DNA from: Betaproteobacteria bacterium
Lineage (GTDB): Bacteria > Pseudomonadota > Gammaproteobacteria > Burkholderiales > Rhodocyclaceae
Length of the DNA: 36,728 nucleotides
Direction of reading: 5' to 3'
Assembly: GCA_004295105.1 (NCBI GenBank)
Contig: SHNC01000146.1
Span: 1 to 36,728 of the forward strand
In this document: positions 1 to 8,601 of the stretch, piece after piece
Numbering within the stretch: position 1 is the stretch's first letter
Layout of the letters: every line of letters starts with the position of its first letter
Translations under genes and position numbers: made by a program
The notes under the pieces: model-generated
What the model saw: only the letters and a program-made list of their open reading frames with translations
The model's database searches: none
Told to the model about the DNA's origin: nothing

Positions 1-417
1 GTGCGCGGCGACGAGGTCGGCTTCGGTGATCGCCTTGCGCACGATGAGTGCATCGGCGACCTGCCTCCAGCCATAGCCGTTGGCGATTCGCCCGATCTCG
101 CGCACCGCGCCGGTGCCGTCGTTGCCGGCACTGACAAAGACGGCGTAGGGCAACCCGGTGAGCCGGCCCTCGCACGGGTAATAGGTGCGATCGAAGAAGT
201 CCTTCAGCGCGCCCGACATGTAGCCGAAGTTCTCCGGCGTGCCGAGCAGCAGGCCGCTGCAGGCGAGGAGATCCTCGGTGCCGGCGTCGAAGGCGCGCTT
301 CATGATGGTGTCGGCGTCGGCCACGCTGCGTGCGCCGGCGAGCACCGCCTCCGCCAGCCGCCCGGTGTTGCCCGACTGGGTGTGATACACGATGAGGAGG
401 CGCGCACGGTCGGTCAT
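1..417 (-). CDS. Flavodoxin/NADPH-dependent FMN reductase-like protein (C-terminus outside window)
   Basis: The reverse strand reads from an ATG at 417 to the window edge, about 139 residues with the C-terminus missing. The N-terminus has the FMN phosphate-binding loop of flavodoxin folds (LLIVYHTQSGNTGRLAEAV). Further on, TPENFGYMSGALKDFFDRT is the flavin-ring loop typical of WrbA/flavodoxin-like NAD(P)H-dependent oxidoreductases. Such proteins bind FMN in the cytoplasm and act as electron carriers or quinone/FMN reductases; the substrate cannot be told here. The start codon overlaps the stop of the upstream peptidase gene (ATGA), so the two are probably translationally coupled. The fold is clear; the exact subfamily is not. 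Confidence 0.8.
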   Translation of the reverse strand, partial: MTDRARLLIVYHTQSGNTGRLAEAVLAGARSVADADTIMKRAFDAGTEDLLACSGLLLGTPENFGYMSGALKDFFDRTYYPCEGRLTGLPYAVFVSAGNDGTGAVREIGRIANGYGWRQVADALIVRKAITEADLVAAH

Positions 418-1229
418 GTCGGGGGAATCCGGTATGCAGGCCCTTTCGCCGACGAGCTCCGGCCGACGAGACGGCGCTCGCCGGCGGCCGGATCGGTGCC
501 GTAGAAGGCGGCGAGTTGTGCATACACCGCAGGGTAGCGCGCGGCCAGCAGGACCGGCGTCTCGAAAAAGGCCTCGGACGCCACCGCGAAGAACTCGCCG
601 GGGCTCTCGGCCGCATAGGGGTCGAGGACGTTGTCGCGGCCGGCATCAACGTCCTCGCACAGGTCATCGTAGGCCGACGAGAAGGCGTCCGCCCACGCGC
701 GGCGGGACATCCCCGCCGGCAGGCGCGGAAAACCGTCCGCGCCGCCGTTCTCCATGTCCAGCTTGTGCGCGAATTCGTGGATCACCACATTGACGCCGGC
801 AGGCGCGGGCGGCCCGGGAAACCACGACAGCACCACCGGCCCGCCTTCCCAGGCCTCACCCAGCACTTCGTCGTCGTATTCGTGCACCACGCCGTCGTCG
901 TCCATCTCGCGCCGCGGGATGATGAAATCGCCCGGATACACGATCACGCCGACCCAGCTCCGGTAGGCGTCGAGGCCCTTGTTGAGGATCGGCAGGCAGG
1001 CCTGCAGCGCGATGGCGAGCAGCATCTCGTCGGTGAGACGCAGCCCCTGCGCGCCATGGAACTGCTTGCAGGCCAGAAAGCCGCGCGCCAGTTCGCGCAG
1101 CCGTGCGCGCTCTGCGGCGCCGAGATAGGTGAGGAAGGGCAGGGACGATTCGACCCGCACCCACAGGTTGTCCGGGATGGAGGCCGCGGGGCGGGTCAGG
1201 CCCAGCCATTGTCGAAGCTTCTGGAACAT
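414..1229 (-). CDS. mtfA: Zinc-dependent peptidase, MtfA/M90 family
   Basis: A 271-residue cytosolic metallopeptidase homologue, close in length to E. coli MtfA (about 265). The zinc motif HEFAH is visible at residues 151-155 (VVIHEFAHKLDMENG), matching the HExxH of the family, and an upstream conserved stretch (GVIVYPGDFIIPR) precedes it. In E. coli MtfA binds the glucose repressor Mlc and has aminopeptidase activity. Whether an Mlc partner exists in this organism is not visible. The N-terminus MFQKLRQWLGL supports the chosen start. It lies divergently from relA across about 200 bases and overlaps the downstream flavodoxin-like gene by 4 bases (ATGA). Confidence 0.9.
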   Translation of the reverse strand: MFQKLRQWLGLTRPAASIPDNLWVRVESSLPFLTYLGAAERARLRELARGFLACKQFHGAQGLRLTDEMLLAIALQACLPILNKGLDAYRSWVGVIVYPGDFIIPRREMDDDGVVHEYDDEVLGEAWEGGPVVLSWFPGPPAPAGVNVVIHEFAHKLDMENGGADGFPRLPAGMSRRAWADAFSSAYDDLCEDVDAGRDNVLDPYAAESPGEFFAVASEAFFETPVLLAARYPAVYAQLAAFYGTDPAAGERRLVGRSSSAKGPAYRIPPT

Positions 1230-1417
1230 CGGTTCGGTTTGGTCCGGCCGGCTGCTGTCTGGTTGCTGTCAGGGGCGATACGGCCGGATCCTGGCCGTGC
1301 CGCCGTCCGCCCGCGATCATCGCACAGCCCGGCGACGGCGCCCGCGGGCGGCGACCGTCCTCCGGCTGCTGCGGTCGACGGGCAAGCTTGCGCGCAGCGA
1401 TGGGACGAACCGCGATG

Positions 1418-1426
1418 TGGGATAAT
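1418..1426 (+). promoter_or_regulatory. Candidate extended -10 element of relA
   Basis: TGG followed by GATAAT fits a sigma-70 extended -10 element (TGn plus hexamer). With the usual 6-base discriminator, transcription would begin at or next to 1433, the A of the likely relA start codon. No Shine-Dalgarno sequence is seen before that ATG. No convincing -35 hexamer is visible, which extended -10 promoters tolerate. This is a motif match only. Confidence 0.35.
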
Positions 1427-1432
1427 TCATCC

Positions 1433-3634
1433 ATGGTTTCCGTCACACACGCAATCTCCCAGGGCGATGCCGCCCCGCCTGTCGAACTGCTGTCCGAAGG
1501 TCTGTCCGATGCCGAGGGCAGATCGGTCAGGGACGCCCTCGACTTCGCCGCCGGGTTGTATGCCGAACAGATGCTGGGCACCGGTGAATCCACGTGGACG
1601 CATGCCCTCGGCACTGCGCTGATCGTCTCTTCGCTGAAGCTCGATGCCGAGACCCGGATCGCCGCGCTGCTGTTTGCCGCATGCGCGTACCGGCGCGATG
1701 CACTGGAGCTGATCGGCCAACGGTTCGGGAAGGGCGTCGCGCATCTGGTCGATGGATTGAACCGTCTCAATGGGCTGCGCGTGATCACGCGCATGACGGC
1801 CACCGCCGCCGCGCCGGACATCCGTGCCCAGACCGAAGTGCTGCGCAAGATGCTGCTGGCGATGGTCGAGGACATCCGCGTGGTGCTGGTGCGGCTGGCC
1901 TCGCGCACGCAGACATTGCGCTATTACACCGACGTCAGGGACGACGCCCGCATCGACGTCGCACGCGAGAGCCTGGACATCTACGCGCCACTCGCCAACC
2001 GGCTCGGCGTGTGGCAACTGAAGTGGGAGCTCGAGGACCTGTCCTTCCGCTTCATCGAGCCCGAGACCTACAAGCGCATCGCGAAGATGCTCGACGAGCG
2101 ACGAGTCGAGCGCCAGGAGTTCATCGACAGCGCCATCGCCCGCCTGCGGCGCGAGCTCGAGGCGGTCGGCATCCAGGCCGAGATCTACGGCCGGCCCAAG
2201 CACATCTACAGCATCTACAACAAGATGCGCGCCAAGCGGCTCGACTTCTCGCAGGTCTATGACATCCGTGCGTTGCGGGTGCTGGTCGACGAGGTCAAGG
2301 ACTGCTATACGGTGCTCGGCTTCGTGCATCAAATATGGCAGCCGATCAGCAAGGAGTTCGACGACTACATCACCAAGCCCAAGGGCAACAACTACCAGTC
2401 GCTGCACACCGCGGTGCTGGCGGGCGACGGCCGTGCGCTCGAGGTGCAGATCCGCACCCACGACATGCACAAACATGCCGAACTGGGCGTGGCTGCGCAC
2501 TGGCGCTACAAGGAAGGGGCGAAGAAGGGCAGCGACTACGACGAGAAGATCGCGCTGCTGCGCAGCCTGCTGTCCTGGCGCGACGAAGTGGCCGACTCCG
2601 CCCGCTGGCTGGAGCAGTACCGCCGCGCCTCGCTCGACGACACGCTGTACGTGCTCACGCCACAGGGCAAGGTCATCGACCTGCCGCGCGGCGCCACGCC
2701 GGTGGATTTCGCCTACCGCCTGCACACCAATCTCGGCCACCGCTGCCGTGGCGCCAAGGTCGACGGCCACCTGGTGCCGCTCAACACCCGCCTCGAGAAC
2801 GGGCAGACGGTCGAGATCACCACGGTCAAGGAGGGCGGGCCGTCGCGCGACTGGCTCGATCCCCGCCAGGCTTACGTCGCCACCTCGCGCGCGCGCACCA
2901 AGATCAAGCAGTACTTTGCCCAGCTCGACGAGGAGGAACTGCTCGCTCGCGGTCGCAGCTTCGTCACGAAGGAGATGCAGCGCGACGGCCATGCGCAGGC
3001 CAACATCGACGGCCTCGCCGAGCGCATGGGCTTCAAGAACGCAGAGGCGCTGTTCCTGTCCGCCGGTCGCGGCGAGGTCGGCCCGCGCGCGGTGCAGGTC
3101 GCGTTGCGCGAGGGCAGCGCCCCTGCCGAGCTCGAGGCCGAGCCCGAAATCGTCGTTAGTCGCAGCCGCTCTGGCGACAACTCGGACAAGATCCTCATCG
3201 TCGGTGTCGGCAAGCTGATGACTTCACTGTCGCGCTGCTGCAAGCCGGCGCCCCCCGATGCCATCGAGGGCTTCGTCACCCGCGGACGCGGCATTTCCAT
3301 TCATCGCGTGGATTGCCACGACTTCCAGCAGCTCGCCCTGCGCCACCCCGAGCGTGTGATCCAGGCCGAGTGGGGCGACCGCGCCTTCGACAACAAGCAG
3401 GCGCTCTACCAGGTCGACATCGCCGTCGAGGCCGCCGACCGCCAGGGCCTGCTGCGCGACATCTCCGAGGTGCTGTCGCGCGAAAAGCTCAATGTCATCG
3501 CGGTCAACACCCTTACCAAGCGCGGCACCGCCTACATGCGCTTCACGATGGAAGTCGGCGGTGTGCAGCAGATGCAGCGTGCGATGACGCTGATCCGCGA
3601 GGTGCAGGGCGTGATCGACGTGCAGCGCAAGTAG
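1433..3634 (+). CDS. relA: GTP pyrophosphokinase RelA ((p)ppGpp synthetase I)
   Basis: About 733 residues with the long RelA/SpoT layout: N-terminal pseudo-hydrolase domain (about 40-190), synthetase domain (about 230-345), TGS domain (about 401-463, LYVLTPQGKVIDLPRGATP) and a C-terminal ACT domain (about 655-733). The hydrolase HD motif is replaced by FAACAY at 81-86, so ppGpp hydrolysis is probably lost. The synthetase has GRPKHIYSIYNKM and the acidic EFDD at 308-311, the ExDD signature of monofunctional RelA as opposed to the RxKD of bifunctional enzymes. It should make ppGpp from GTP/GDP and ATP on ribosomes holding uncharged tRNA. ATG 1433 is chosen because homology starts nearby; upstream in-frame ATGs (1388, 1400, 1415) are alternatives. 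It converges on ppk1. Confidence 0.95.
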   Translation: MVSVTHAISQGDAAPPVELLSEGLSDAEGRSVRDALDFAAGLYAEQMLGTGESTWTHALGTALIVSSLKLDAETRIAALLFAACAYRRDALELIGQRFGKGVAHLVDGLNRLNGLRVITRMTATAAAPDIRAQTEVLRKMLLAMVEDIRVVLVRLASRTQTLRYYTDVRDDARIDVARESLDIYAPLANRLGVWQLKWELEDLSFRFIEPETYKRIAKMLDERRVERQEFIDSAIARLRRELEAVGIQAEIYGRPKHIYSIYNKMRAKRLDFSQVYDIRALRVLVDEVKDCYTVLGFVHQIWQPISKEFDDYITKPKGNNYQSLHTAVLAGDGRALEVQIRTHDMHKHAELGVAAHWRYKEGAKKGSDYDEKIALLRSLLSWRDEVADSARWLEQYRRASLDDTLYVLTPQGKVIDLPRGATPVDFAYRLHTNLGHRCRGAKVDGHLVPLNTRLENGQTVEITTVKEGGPSRDWLDPRQAYVATSRARTKIKQYFAQLDEEELLARGRSFVTKEMQRDGHAQANIDGLAERMGFKNAEALFLSAGRGEVGPRAVQVALREGSAPAELEAEPEIVVSRSRSGDNSDKILIVGVGKLMTSLSRCCKPAPPDAIEGFVTRGRGISIHRVDCHDFQQLALRHPERVIQAEWGDRAFDNKQALYQVDIAVEAADRQGLLRDISEVLSREKLNVIAVNTLTKRGTAYMRFTMEVGGVQQMQRAMTLIREVQGVIDVQRK

Positions 3635-3655
3635 GTTTGCCGGGAAAATGCCTGC

Positions 3656-3683
3656 GTTGCAGCCGATGTCTTTCGGCTGCAAC
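3656..3683. terminator. Hairpin between convergent relA and ppk1
   Basis: A perfect 11-base inverted repeat, GTTGCAGCCGA at 3656-3666 and TCGGCTGCAAC at 3673-3683, with a 6-base loop. It lies in the 55-base gap between the two convergent stop codons, the expected place for a shared bidirectional terminator. No long T-tract follows on either strand, so efficiency and Rho-independence are uncertain. Confidence 0.55.
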
Positions 3684-3689
3684 GGCGCC

Positions 3690-5771
3690 TCAACTGCTCG
3701 CCGCCAGTTCCTGCAGCAGGCTGATCTGCGCCGAACGCCGCGTGCCTCGCGGGGCCTTGCGGCGGTAGGTGCCGTTCGACTGCATGTCCCACGCCTGCGC
3801 GTTGTCGGCCACATAGGGGCGCAGGCCTTCGCGGATCACCCGGCGTTTGATGCGGGCGTCGAGGATGGGGAAGGCGATCTCGATGCGGCGGAAGAAGTTG
3901 CGATGCATCCAGTCGGCGCTCGACAGGTAGACCTGCTCTTCGCCATCGGCGCGGAAGAAGAAGATGCGGTGATGCTCCAGGAAGCGGCCGACGATCGAGC
4001 GTACGCGAATGTTGTCCGACAGGCCGGGGACGCCCGGGCGCAGCGCGCAGGGGCCGCGGACGATGAGGTCGATCTCGACGCCCGCCTGTGAGGCCTCGTA
4101 GAGGGCCTCGATGGTCTCCGGTTCGAGGAGGGCGTTCATCTTGGCGATTACCCTTGCCTTGCGGCCTTCGCGGGCAATCTGCGCCTCGCGGCGGATGGCG
4201 GCGACCACCTTGGGCTGCAGCGTGAAGGGTGCCTGCCACAGATGACGCAACTCGGTGGCCTGGCCCAAGCCGGTGAGCTGCTTGAAGACGTTGGATACAT
4301 CCTCGCCGACCTCGGGGTTGCAGGTCAGCAGGCCGAAGTCGGTGTACAGCCGCGTGGTGCGCGCATGGTAATTCCCGGTGCCCAGATGCACGTAGTGACG
4401 CAGGCCGCGTTCCTCGCGGCGCACCACCATCAGCAGCTTGGCGTGCGTCTTGTATCCGAACACGCCGTAGACGACGTGGGCCCCGACTTCCTCCAGCCGG
4501 TTGGCCCAGGTGATGTTCGCTTCCTCGTCGAAGCGCGCCATCAGCTCCAGCACCACGGTGACTTCCTTGCCCTTCTGTGCAGCACGCACCAGATGTTCCA
4601 TCAGCACCGAATCGGTGCCGGTGCGATAGACGGTCATCTTGATGGCCAGCACCTGCGGGTCGTCGGCGGCGGTTCGCAGCAGATCGATGACCGGCACGAA
4701 GCTCTGGAACGGGTGGTGCAGCAGGATGTCCTGGCGGCGGATGGCGTCGAAGATCTCGTAACGCTTGTCCAGGCCTTTGGGTATGCCAGGGGTGAAGGGC
4801 TGGTACTTGAGGTCGGGGCGGTCCACCCAGTCGGGGACCTGCATCAGGCGCACGAGGTTCACGATGCCTGGCATGCGGTAGAGGTCGCCGCGCTCGAGGT
4901 GGAAATGCTCGACGAGGAAGTCGGCCATCCCGTCCGAGCAGTTGTCGGCGATCTCGAGCCGCACCGCGTCGCCGAAATGGCGTTGCTGCAGTTCGCCCTT
5001 CAGCGTGGCGCGCAGATCCTTGACCTCCTCCTCGTCGACGAACAGGTCGGAGTTTCGTGTCACGCGGAACTGGTAGCAGCCCAGCACCTGCATGCCGCCG
5101 AACAATTCGCCGACATGGGCGTGCAGCACCGACGACAGGAAGACGAAGCTGTATTCCTGATCGCAGAGCTCGCGTGGCAGGCGGATGACCCGCGGCAGCG
5201 CACGTGGCGCCTGCACGATGGCGGCGCCCGAGTCGCGGCCGAAGGCGTCGAGGCCGTCGAGTTCCACCGCGAAATTGAGGCTCTTGTTCAGCACCCGCGG
5301 GAAGGGATGCGCCGGGTCGAGGCCGATCGGCGTGAGCACCGGCATGACTTCGCGCAGGAAATACTCGCGGATCCAGTCGCGTTGCGCGTCGGTCCACAGG
5401 TTGCGGCGCAGGAAGGCGACCCCTTCCTTCTCGAGGGCCGGGAGGATGTGTTCATTGAGCAGCGCGTACTGCTCGGCGATGATCTTGTGCACTTCGTCGC
5501 TGACGCGGTGCAGCAGCTCGATCGGGGCGATGCCGTCGATGCCCGTCTTGCGGCTGCCGATGCGGATCTGCTCCTTGATGCCCGAGACGCGGATCTCGAA
5601 GAATTCGTCGAGGTTGCTGGAGACGATGCAGATGAACCGCAGCCGCTCGAGCAGGGGCACCGAAGGGTCCGCCGCCTGCGCGAGCACCCGGCGCTGGAAC
5701 TGCAGCAGGGACAGCTCGCGGTTGATGAAGTGCTCTGGCAGGTACAGGGTCGGGTCGGTCTGCAGGCGCAT
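3690..5771 (-). CDS. ppk1: Polyphosphate kinase 1
   Basis: About 693 residues, close to E. coli PPK (688). The N-terminus FINRELSLLQFQRRVL is the classic PPK1 N-domain. The phospholipase-D-like catalytic half carries THAKLL (His443) and VHLGTGNY (His462), 19 residues apart exactly as E. coli His435 and His454, the former being the autophosphorylated residue. HHRIFFFRADG and SSADWMHRNFFRR follow. The enzyme reversibly polymerises the gamma-phosphate of ATP into polyphosphate. ATG 5771 (MRLQTDPTLY) is preferred; an in-frame ATG at 5813 would add 14 residues unlike the family. It is divergent from ppx and convergent with relA, so all three genes of this stress circuit are adjacent. Confidence 0.96.
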   Translation of the reverse strand: MRLQTDPTLYLPEHFINRELSLLQFQRRVLAQAADPSVPLLERLRFICIVSSNLDEFFEIRVSGIKEQIRIGSRKTGIDGIAPIELLHRVSDEVHKIIAEQYALLNEHILPALEKEGVAFLRRNLWTDAQRDWIREYFLREVMPVLTPIGLDPAHPFPRVLNKSLNFAVELDGLDAFGRDSGAAIVQAPRALPRVIRLPRELCDQEYSFVFLSSVLHAHVGELFGGMQVLGCYQFRVTRNSDLFVDEEEVKDLRATLKGELQQRHFGDAVRLEIADNCSDGMADFLVEHFHLERGDLYRMPGIVNLVRLMQVPDWVDRPDLKYQPFTPGIPKGLDKRYEIFDAIRRQDILLHHPFQSFVPVIDLLRTAADDPQVLAIKMTVYRTGTDSVLMEHLVRAAQKGKEVTVVLELMARFDEEANITWANRLEEVGAHVVYGVFGYKTHAKLLMVVRREERGLRHYVHLGTGNYHARTTRLYTDFGLLTCNPEVGEDVSNVFKQLTGLGQATELRHLWQAPFTLQPKVVAAIRREAQIAREGRKARVIAKMNALLEPETIEALYEASQAGVEIDLIVRGPCALRPGVPGLSDNIRVRSIVGRFLEHHRIFFFRADGEEQVYLSSADWMHRNFFRRIEIAFPILDARIKRRVIREGLRPYVADNAQAWDMQSNGTYRRKAPRGTRRSAQISLLQELAASS

Positions 5772-5910
5772 GCTGTGTCCGTGGGGTGAGTGCCGCGGCC
5801 GATTATGTGACATTTTCTTTGCGGATTGATGACAGCGGCGCAGCCTGACGAGTGTGCCGCCGGCTGCGCGAAACGGTGCCGACGCGATGGGCGGGGAGCC
5901 CGGGTGGGGG

Positions 5911-5919
5911 TGCTAGAAT
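5911..5919 (+). promoter_or_regulatory. Candidate extended -10 promoter of ppx
   Basis: TGC followed by TAGAAT (5914-5919) is a good extended -10 match in the ppk1-ppx divergent spacer. It would place the transcription start near 5926 and give ppx a leader of about 45 bases. No clear -35 hexamer is seen and the call rests on the motif alone. Confidence 0.4.
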
Positions 5920-5970
5920 CCCCGAGTCGAGCGCATTGCGCGTTCCCATTGTGCGTTCCACGTCCCGAAC

Positions 5971-7470
5971 ATGATGCGAGATCTGATTGCCGCCGTCGAT
6001 CTGGGTTCCAACAGCTTCCGGCTCCAGGTCGGTCGCATCGTGAATGACCAGATCTACCCGCTGGACGGCCTGAAGGAACCGGTACGGCTGGCGGCGGGGC
6101 TGTCTCCCGAGAAGTGGCTGGACCTGGAGGCTCAGCAGCGGGGTGTCGCCGCGCTGCAACGCTTTCGCGAGCGCCTGCACGACTTCAAGCCCGACGGCGT
6201 GCGGGCGGTCGCGACCAATACGCTGCGCGTGGCGAAGAATGCCGCCGATTTTCTGATTCGTGCCGAGGCGGCGCTGGGCTTTCCGATCGAGGTGATTGCC
6301 GGACGTGAGGAGGCGCGCCTGATCTATGTCGGCGTGGCGCACACGCTGCCCAATCCGCACCGCCAGCAACTGGTGGTGGACATCGGCGGCGGTTCGACGG
6401 AATTCATCATCGGCAAGAGCTTCGAGCCCCGACACCTGGAGTCGCTCTACATGGGCTGTGTCGGTTACAGCCTGCGCTACTTCCCCGATGGCCACATCGA
6501 CAAGCGGGGCATGAAGGACGCCGAACTGGCAGCACGGCGCGAGCTGCAGACCATCGTGCAGGCTTATCGCGACACCGGCTGGGAAGAGGCGGTGGGTTCG
6601 AGCGGCTCGGCCAAGGCACTGGCCGAGGTGCTCGAACAGAACGGCCTGTCGCGGCGCGGCATTACCCGCGACGGTCTGGAGCGACTGAAGACGATGCTGC
6701 TGCGTGCAGGGCACATCGACAACCTGAATCTCGCGGGCCTGAAGGGCGACCGCCTGCCCGTGTTCCTCGGCGGGTTCGCGATCATGAGTGCGGTGTTCAA
6801 GGAGTTCGATCTGGAGCAGATGGTGTTTTCCGACGGCGCGCTGCGCCTGGGCGTGCTGTACGACCTGCTCGGCCGCTATCACCACCACGATCTGCGTGAT
6901 GCGACGGTACAGGCCTTCATGCGCCGCTACGGTGTCGATCTGCGGCAGGCGCAGCAGGTGGCGGACACCGCGGGCCACCTGCTCGCACAACTGGCGCCCG
7001 AAGGCGACATGGCGGACGACGACGACCGTCGCTTCCTGCGCTGGGCAGCGCTGCTGCATGAGATCGGCATCTCGGTGGCGCACTCCAGCTATCACAAGCA
7101 CAGCGCCTACATCCTGGCCAACGCGGACATGCCCGGCTTCTCGCGCATGGACCAGGCGCGCCTCGCGCGCCTGGTGCTCGCCCATCGTGGCAAGCTCGAG
7201 CGCGTGGCGGCAATCGATCCGGGCAGTTCGGACTGGCTGCTGATCGCCTGCCTGCGCCTGGCGGTGGTTGTGCATCGCGCGCGCGATGCGCGCGGGATTC
7301 CGCCGATCACCATGGCGCGCGAAGGGCGGGGCTTCGCGGTGAACACCTCGACAGGCTGGCTGCAGAAGCTGCCGCTCACCGCGGCGGCGCTGGACGAGGA
7401 GCAGCGGCAGTGGCTGTCGCTTGGCCGCGGGCTGTACGTACGCGCGATAAGCGCACGCACCGCAGCCTGA
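5971..7470 (+). CDS. ppx: Exopolyphosphatase (Ppx/GppA family)
   Basis: 499 residues of the Ppx/GppA phosphatase family (ASKHA fold). The N-terminal phosphate loop AAVDLGSNSFRLQVGRI and the second nucleotide/phosphate loop VVDIGGGSTEFIIG are intact, followed by MGCVGYSLRYF. The C-terminal part holds an HD-like helical domain (ALLHEIGISVAHSSYHKHSAYIL), as in full-length Ppx. The enzyme trims terminal phosphate from polyphosphate; GppA-type hydrolysis of pppGpp cannot be excluded. Two ATGs are adjacent (5971, 5974) and no Shine-Dalgarno is evident. It is divergent from ppk1, and the lipid-transport operon begins 6 bases after its stop, so read-through into that operon is likely. Confidence 0.93.
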   Translation: MMRDLIAAVDLGSNSFRLQVGRIVNDQIYPLDGLKEPVRLAAGLSPEKWLDLEAQQRGVAALQRFRERLHDFKPDGVRAVATNTLRVAKNAADFLIRAEAALGFPIEVIAGREEARLIYVGVAHTLPNPHRQQLVVDIGGGSTEFIIGKSFEPRHLESLYMGCVGYSLRYFPDGHIDKRGMKDAELAARRELQTIVQAYRDTGWEEAVGSSGSAKALAEVLEQNGLSRRGITRDGLERLKTMLLRAGHIDNLNLAGLKGDRLPVFLGGFAIMSAVFKEFDLEQMVFSDGALRLGVLYDLLGRYHHHDLRDATVQAFMRRYGVDLRQAQQVADTAGHLLAQLAPEGDMADDDDRRFLRWAALLHEIGISVAHSSYHKHSAYILANADMPGFSRMDQARLARLVLAHRGKLERVAAIDPGSSDWLLIACLRLAVVVHRARDARGIPPITMAREGRGFAVNTSTGWLQKLPLTAAALDEEQRQWLSLGRGLYVRAISARTAA

Positions 7471-7476
7471 CAGTCC

Positions 7477-8601
7477 ATGGGCGACCGCAGGCCTGGCGCG
7501 CTGCCCGCCGTGCTTGTCGTGTCGGGGGGAGAAGTGCGGCTTACGGGTGACTGGACGCTGGGCGCCCTGTCAGAGGTGTTGACACGAGTCCGACTTGCGC
7601 TCGCGGCGGCGCCGGCGGCGGCGCGTTGGGACTTCGGCGCGGTCGAGCGCCTGGACAGTTTCGGCGCCACCCTGCTGTGGCATGCGTGGGGCGCGCGATG
7701 GCCGGACGTCATCGGTATCGCCGAACACCAGCAGCGCGTAATCCAGCGCGTCGAAGCCAGTGCCGGACGGCTTGTTCCGCGGACATCGCGCTTCGGTGCC
7801 ATCGATGCGGTCGTCCTGCTCGGCGGCGCGCTGCTTCAGTTCCGCACCCACGCCGTCGCTTTCGTCGCGCTGTTCGGCCAGATCTTGCTGGACGTCGTCC
7901 ATCTGCTGCGCCATCCGCGGGAATGGCCGCTGCTCGAGATTTCGGCCAACGTACACAAGGTGGGCGTGAAGGCGATGCCGGTGACGGCCCTGGTGGGCTT
8001 CCTGATCGGTGTCGTGCTGTCCTACCTGTCGGCCCTGCAACTGAAGATCTTCGGCGCCGACATCTTCATCGTGAACATCCTGGGCCTGGGCATCATCCGC
8101 GAGTTGGGGCCGGTGCTGGTGTCGGTGCTCGTGGCGGGGCGCTCGGGCTCCGCCATGACCGCACAACTAGGGGTGATGCGGGTGACTGAGGAGATCGACG
8201 CGCTGGCTGCGATGGGCATCTCGCGCACCTTGCGGCTCGTCCTGCCCAAGGTACTGGCGCTGACGCTGGCCATGCCGCTGCTGGTGCTGTGGACCTCGTC
8301 GGTGGCGTTGCTCGGCGGCTGGGTGTCGGCCTGGGTCGAACTGGACCTGTCGCTGGGCTTCTTCATCGAGACGCTGCCGACGGTGGTGCCGATCGCCAAC
8401 CTTTACATCGGCCTGTCCAAGGGGGCGGTGTTCGGCTTCCTGATCGCGCTCATCGCTTGCCATTTCGGCCTGCGGGTGCGGCCGAATACCGAGAGCCTGT
8501 CGGTGAACACCACCGCCTCGGTGGTGTCCGCGATCACCATGGTGATCCTAGTCGATGCGGTGTTCGCGATCGCCACGCGTTCCATCGGGGTGCCGACGTG
8601 A
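7477..8601 (+). CDS. MlaE-family lipid ABC transporter permease with N-terminal STAS-like domain
   Basis: 374 residues. The first ~100 resemble a STAS/MlaB-type domain (VVSGGEVRLTGDWTLGAL, then WDFGAVERLDSFGATLLWHA). The rest is an MlaE-type permease with five to six hydrophobic segments and the family stretches VLVAGRSGSAMTAQLGVMRV and EEIDALAAMGI. MlaE permeases form the inner-membrane core of MCE transporters that move phospholipids between inner and outer membranes. In E. coli MlaB is separate; here it appears fused to the permease. The gene overlaps the following ATPase gene (GTGA). The set lacks an mlaC, so it may be a paralogous MCE system and I assign no mla symbol. Confidence 0.9.
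   Translation: MGDRRPGALPAVLVVSGGEVRLTGDWTLGALSEVLTRVRLALAAAPAAARWDFGAVERLDSFGATLLWHAWGARWPDVIGIAEHQQRVIQRVEASAGRLVPRTSRFGAIDAVVLLGGALLQFRTHAVAFVALFGQILLDVVHLLRHPREWPLLEISANVHKVGVKAMPVTALVGFLIGVVLSYLSALQLKIFGADIFIVNILGLGIIRELGPVLVSVLVAGRSGSAMTAQLGVMRVTEEIDALAAMGISRTLRLVLPKVLALTLAMPLLVLWTSSVALLGGWVSAWVELDLSLGFFIETLPTVVPIANLYIGLSKGAVFGFLIALIACHFGLRVRPNTESLSVNTTASVVSAITMVILVDAVFAIATRSIGVPT

Noticed and set aside
1427-2992. Long open frame on the minus strand opposite relA
   Set aside because: A high-GC shadow of relA. Its translation is rich in repeated His/Arg/Ala/Val without a recognisable domain, while the plus strand encodes a complete RelA.
3532-5397. A 600-residue open frame on the minus strand in another frame of ppk1
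   Set aside because: Arg/Pro/Ala-rich frame without domains, fully inside ppk1 on the same strand.
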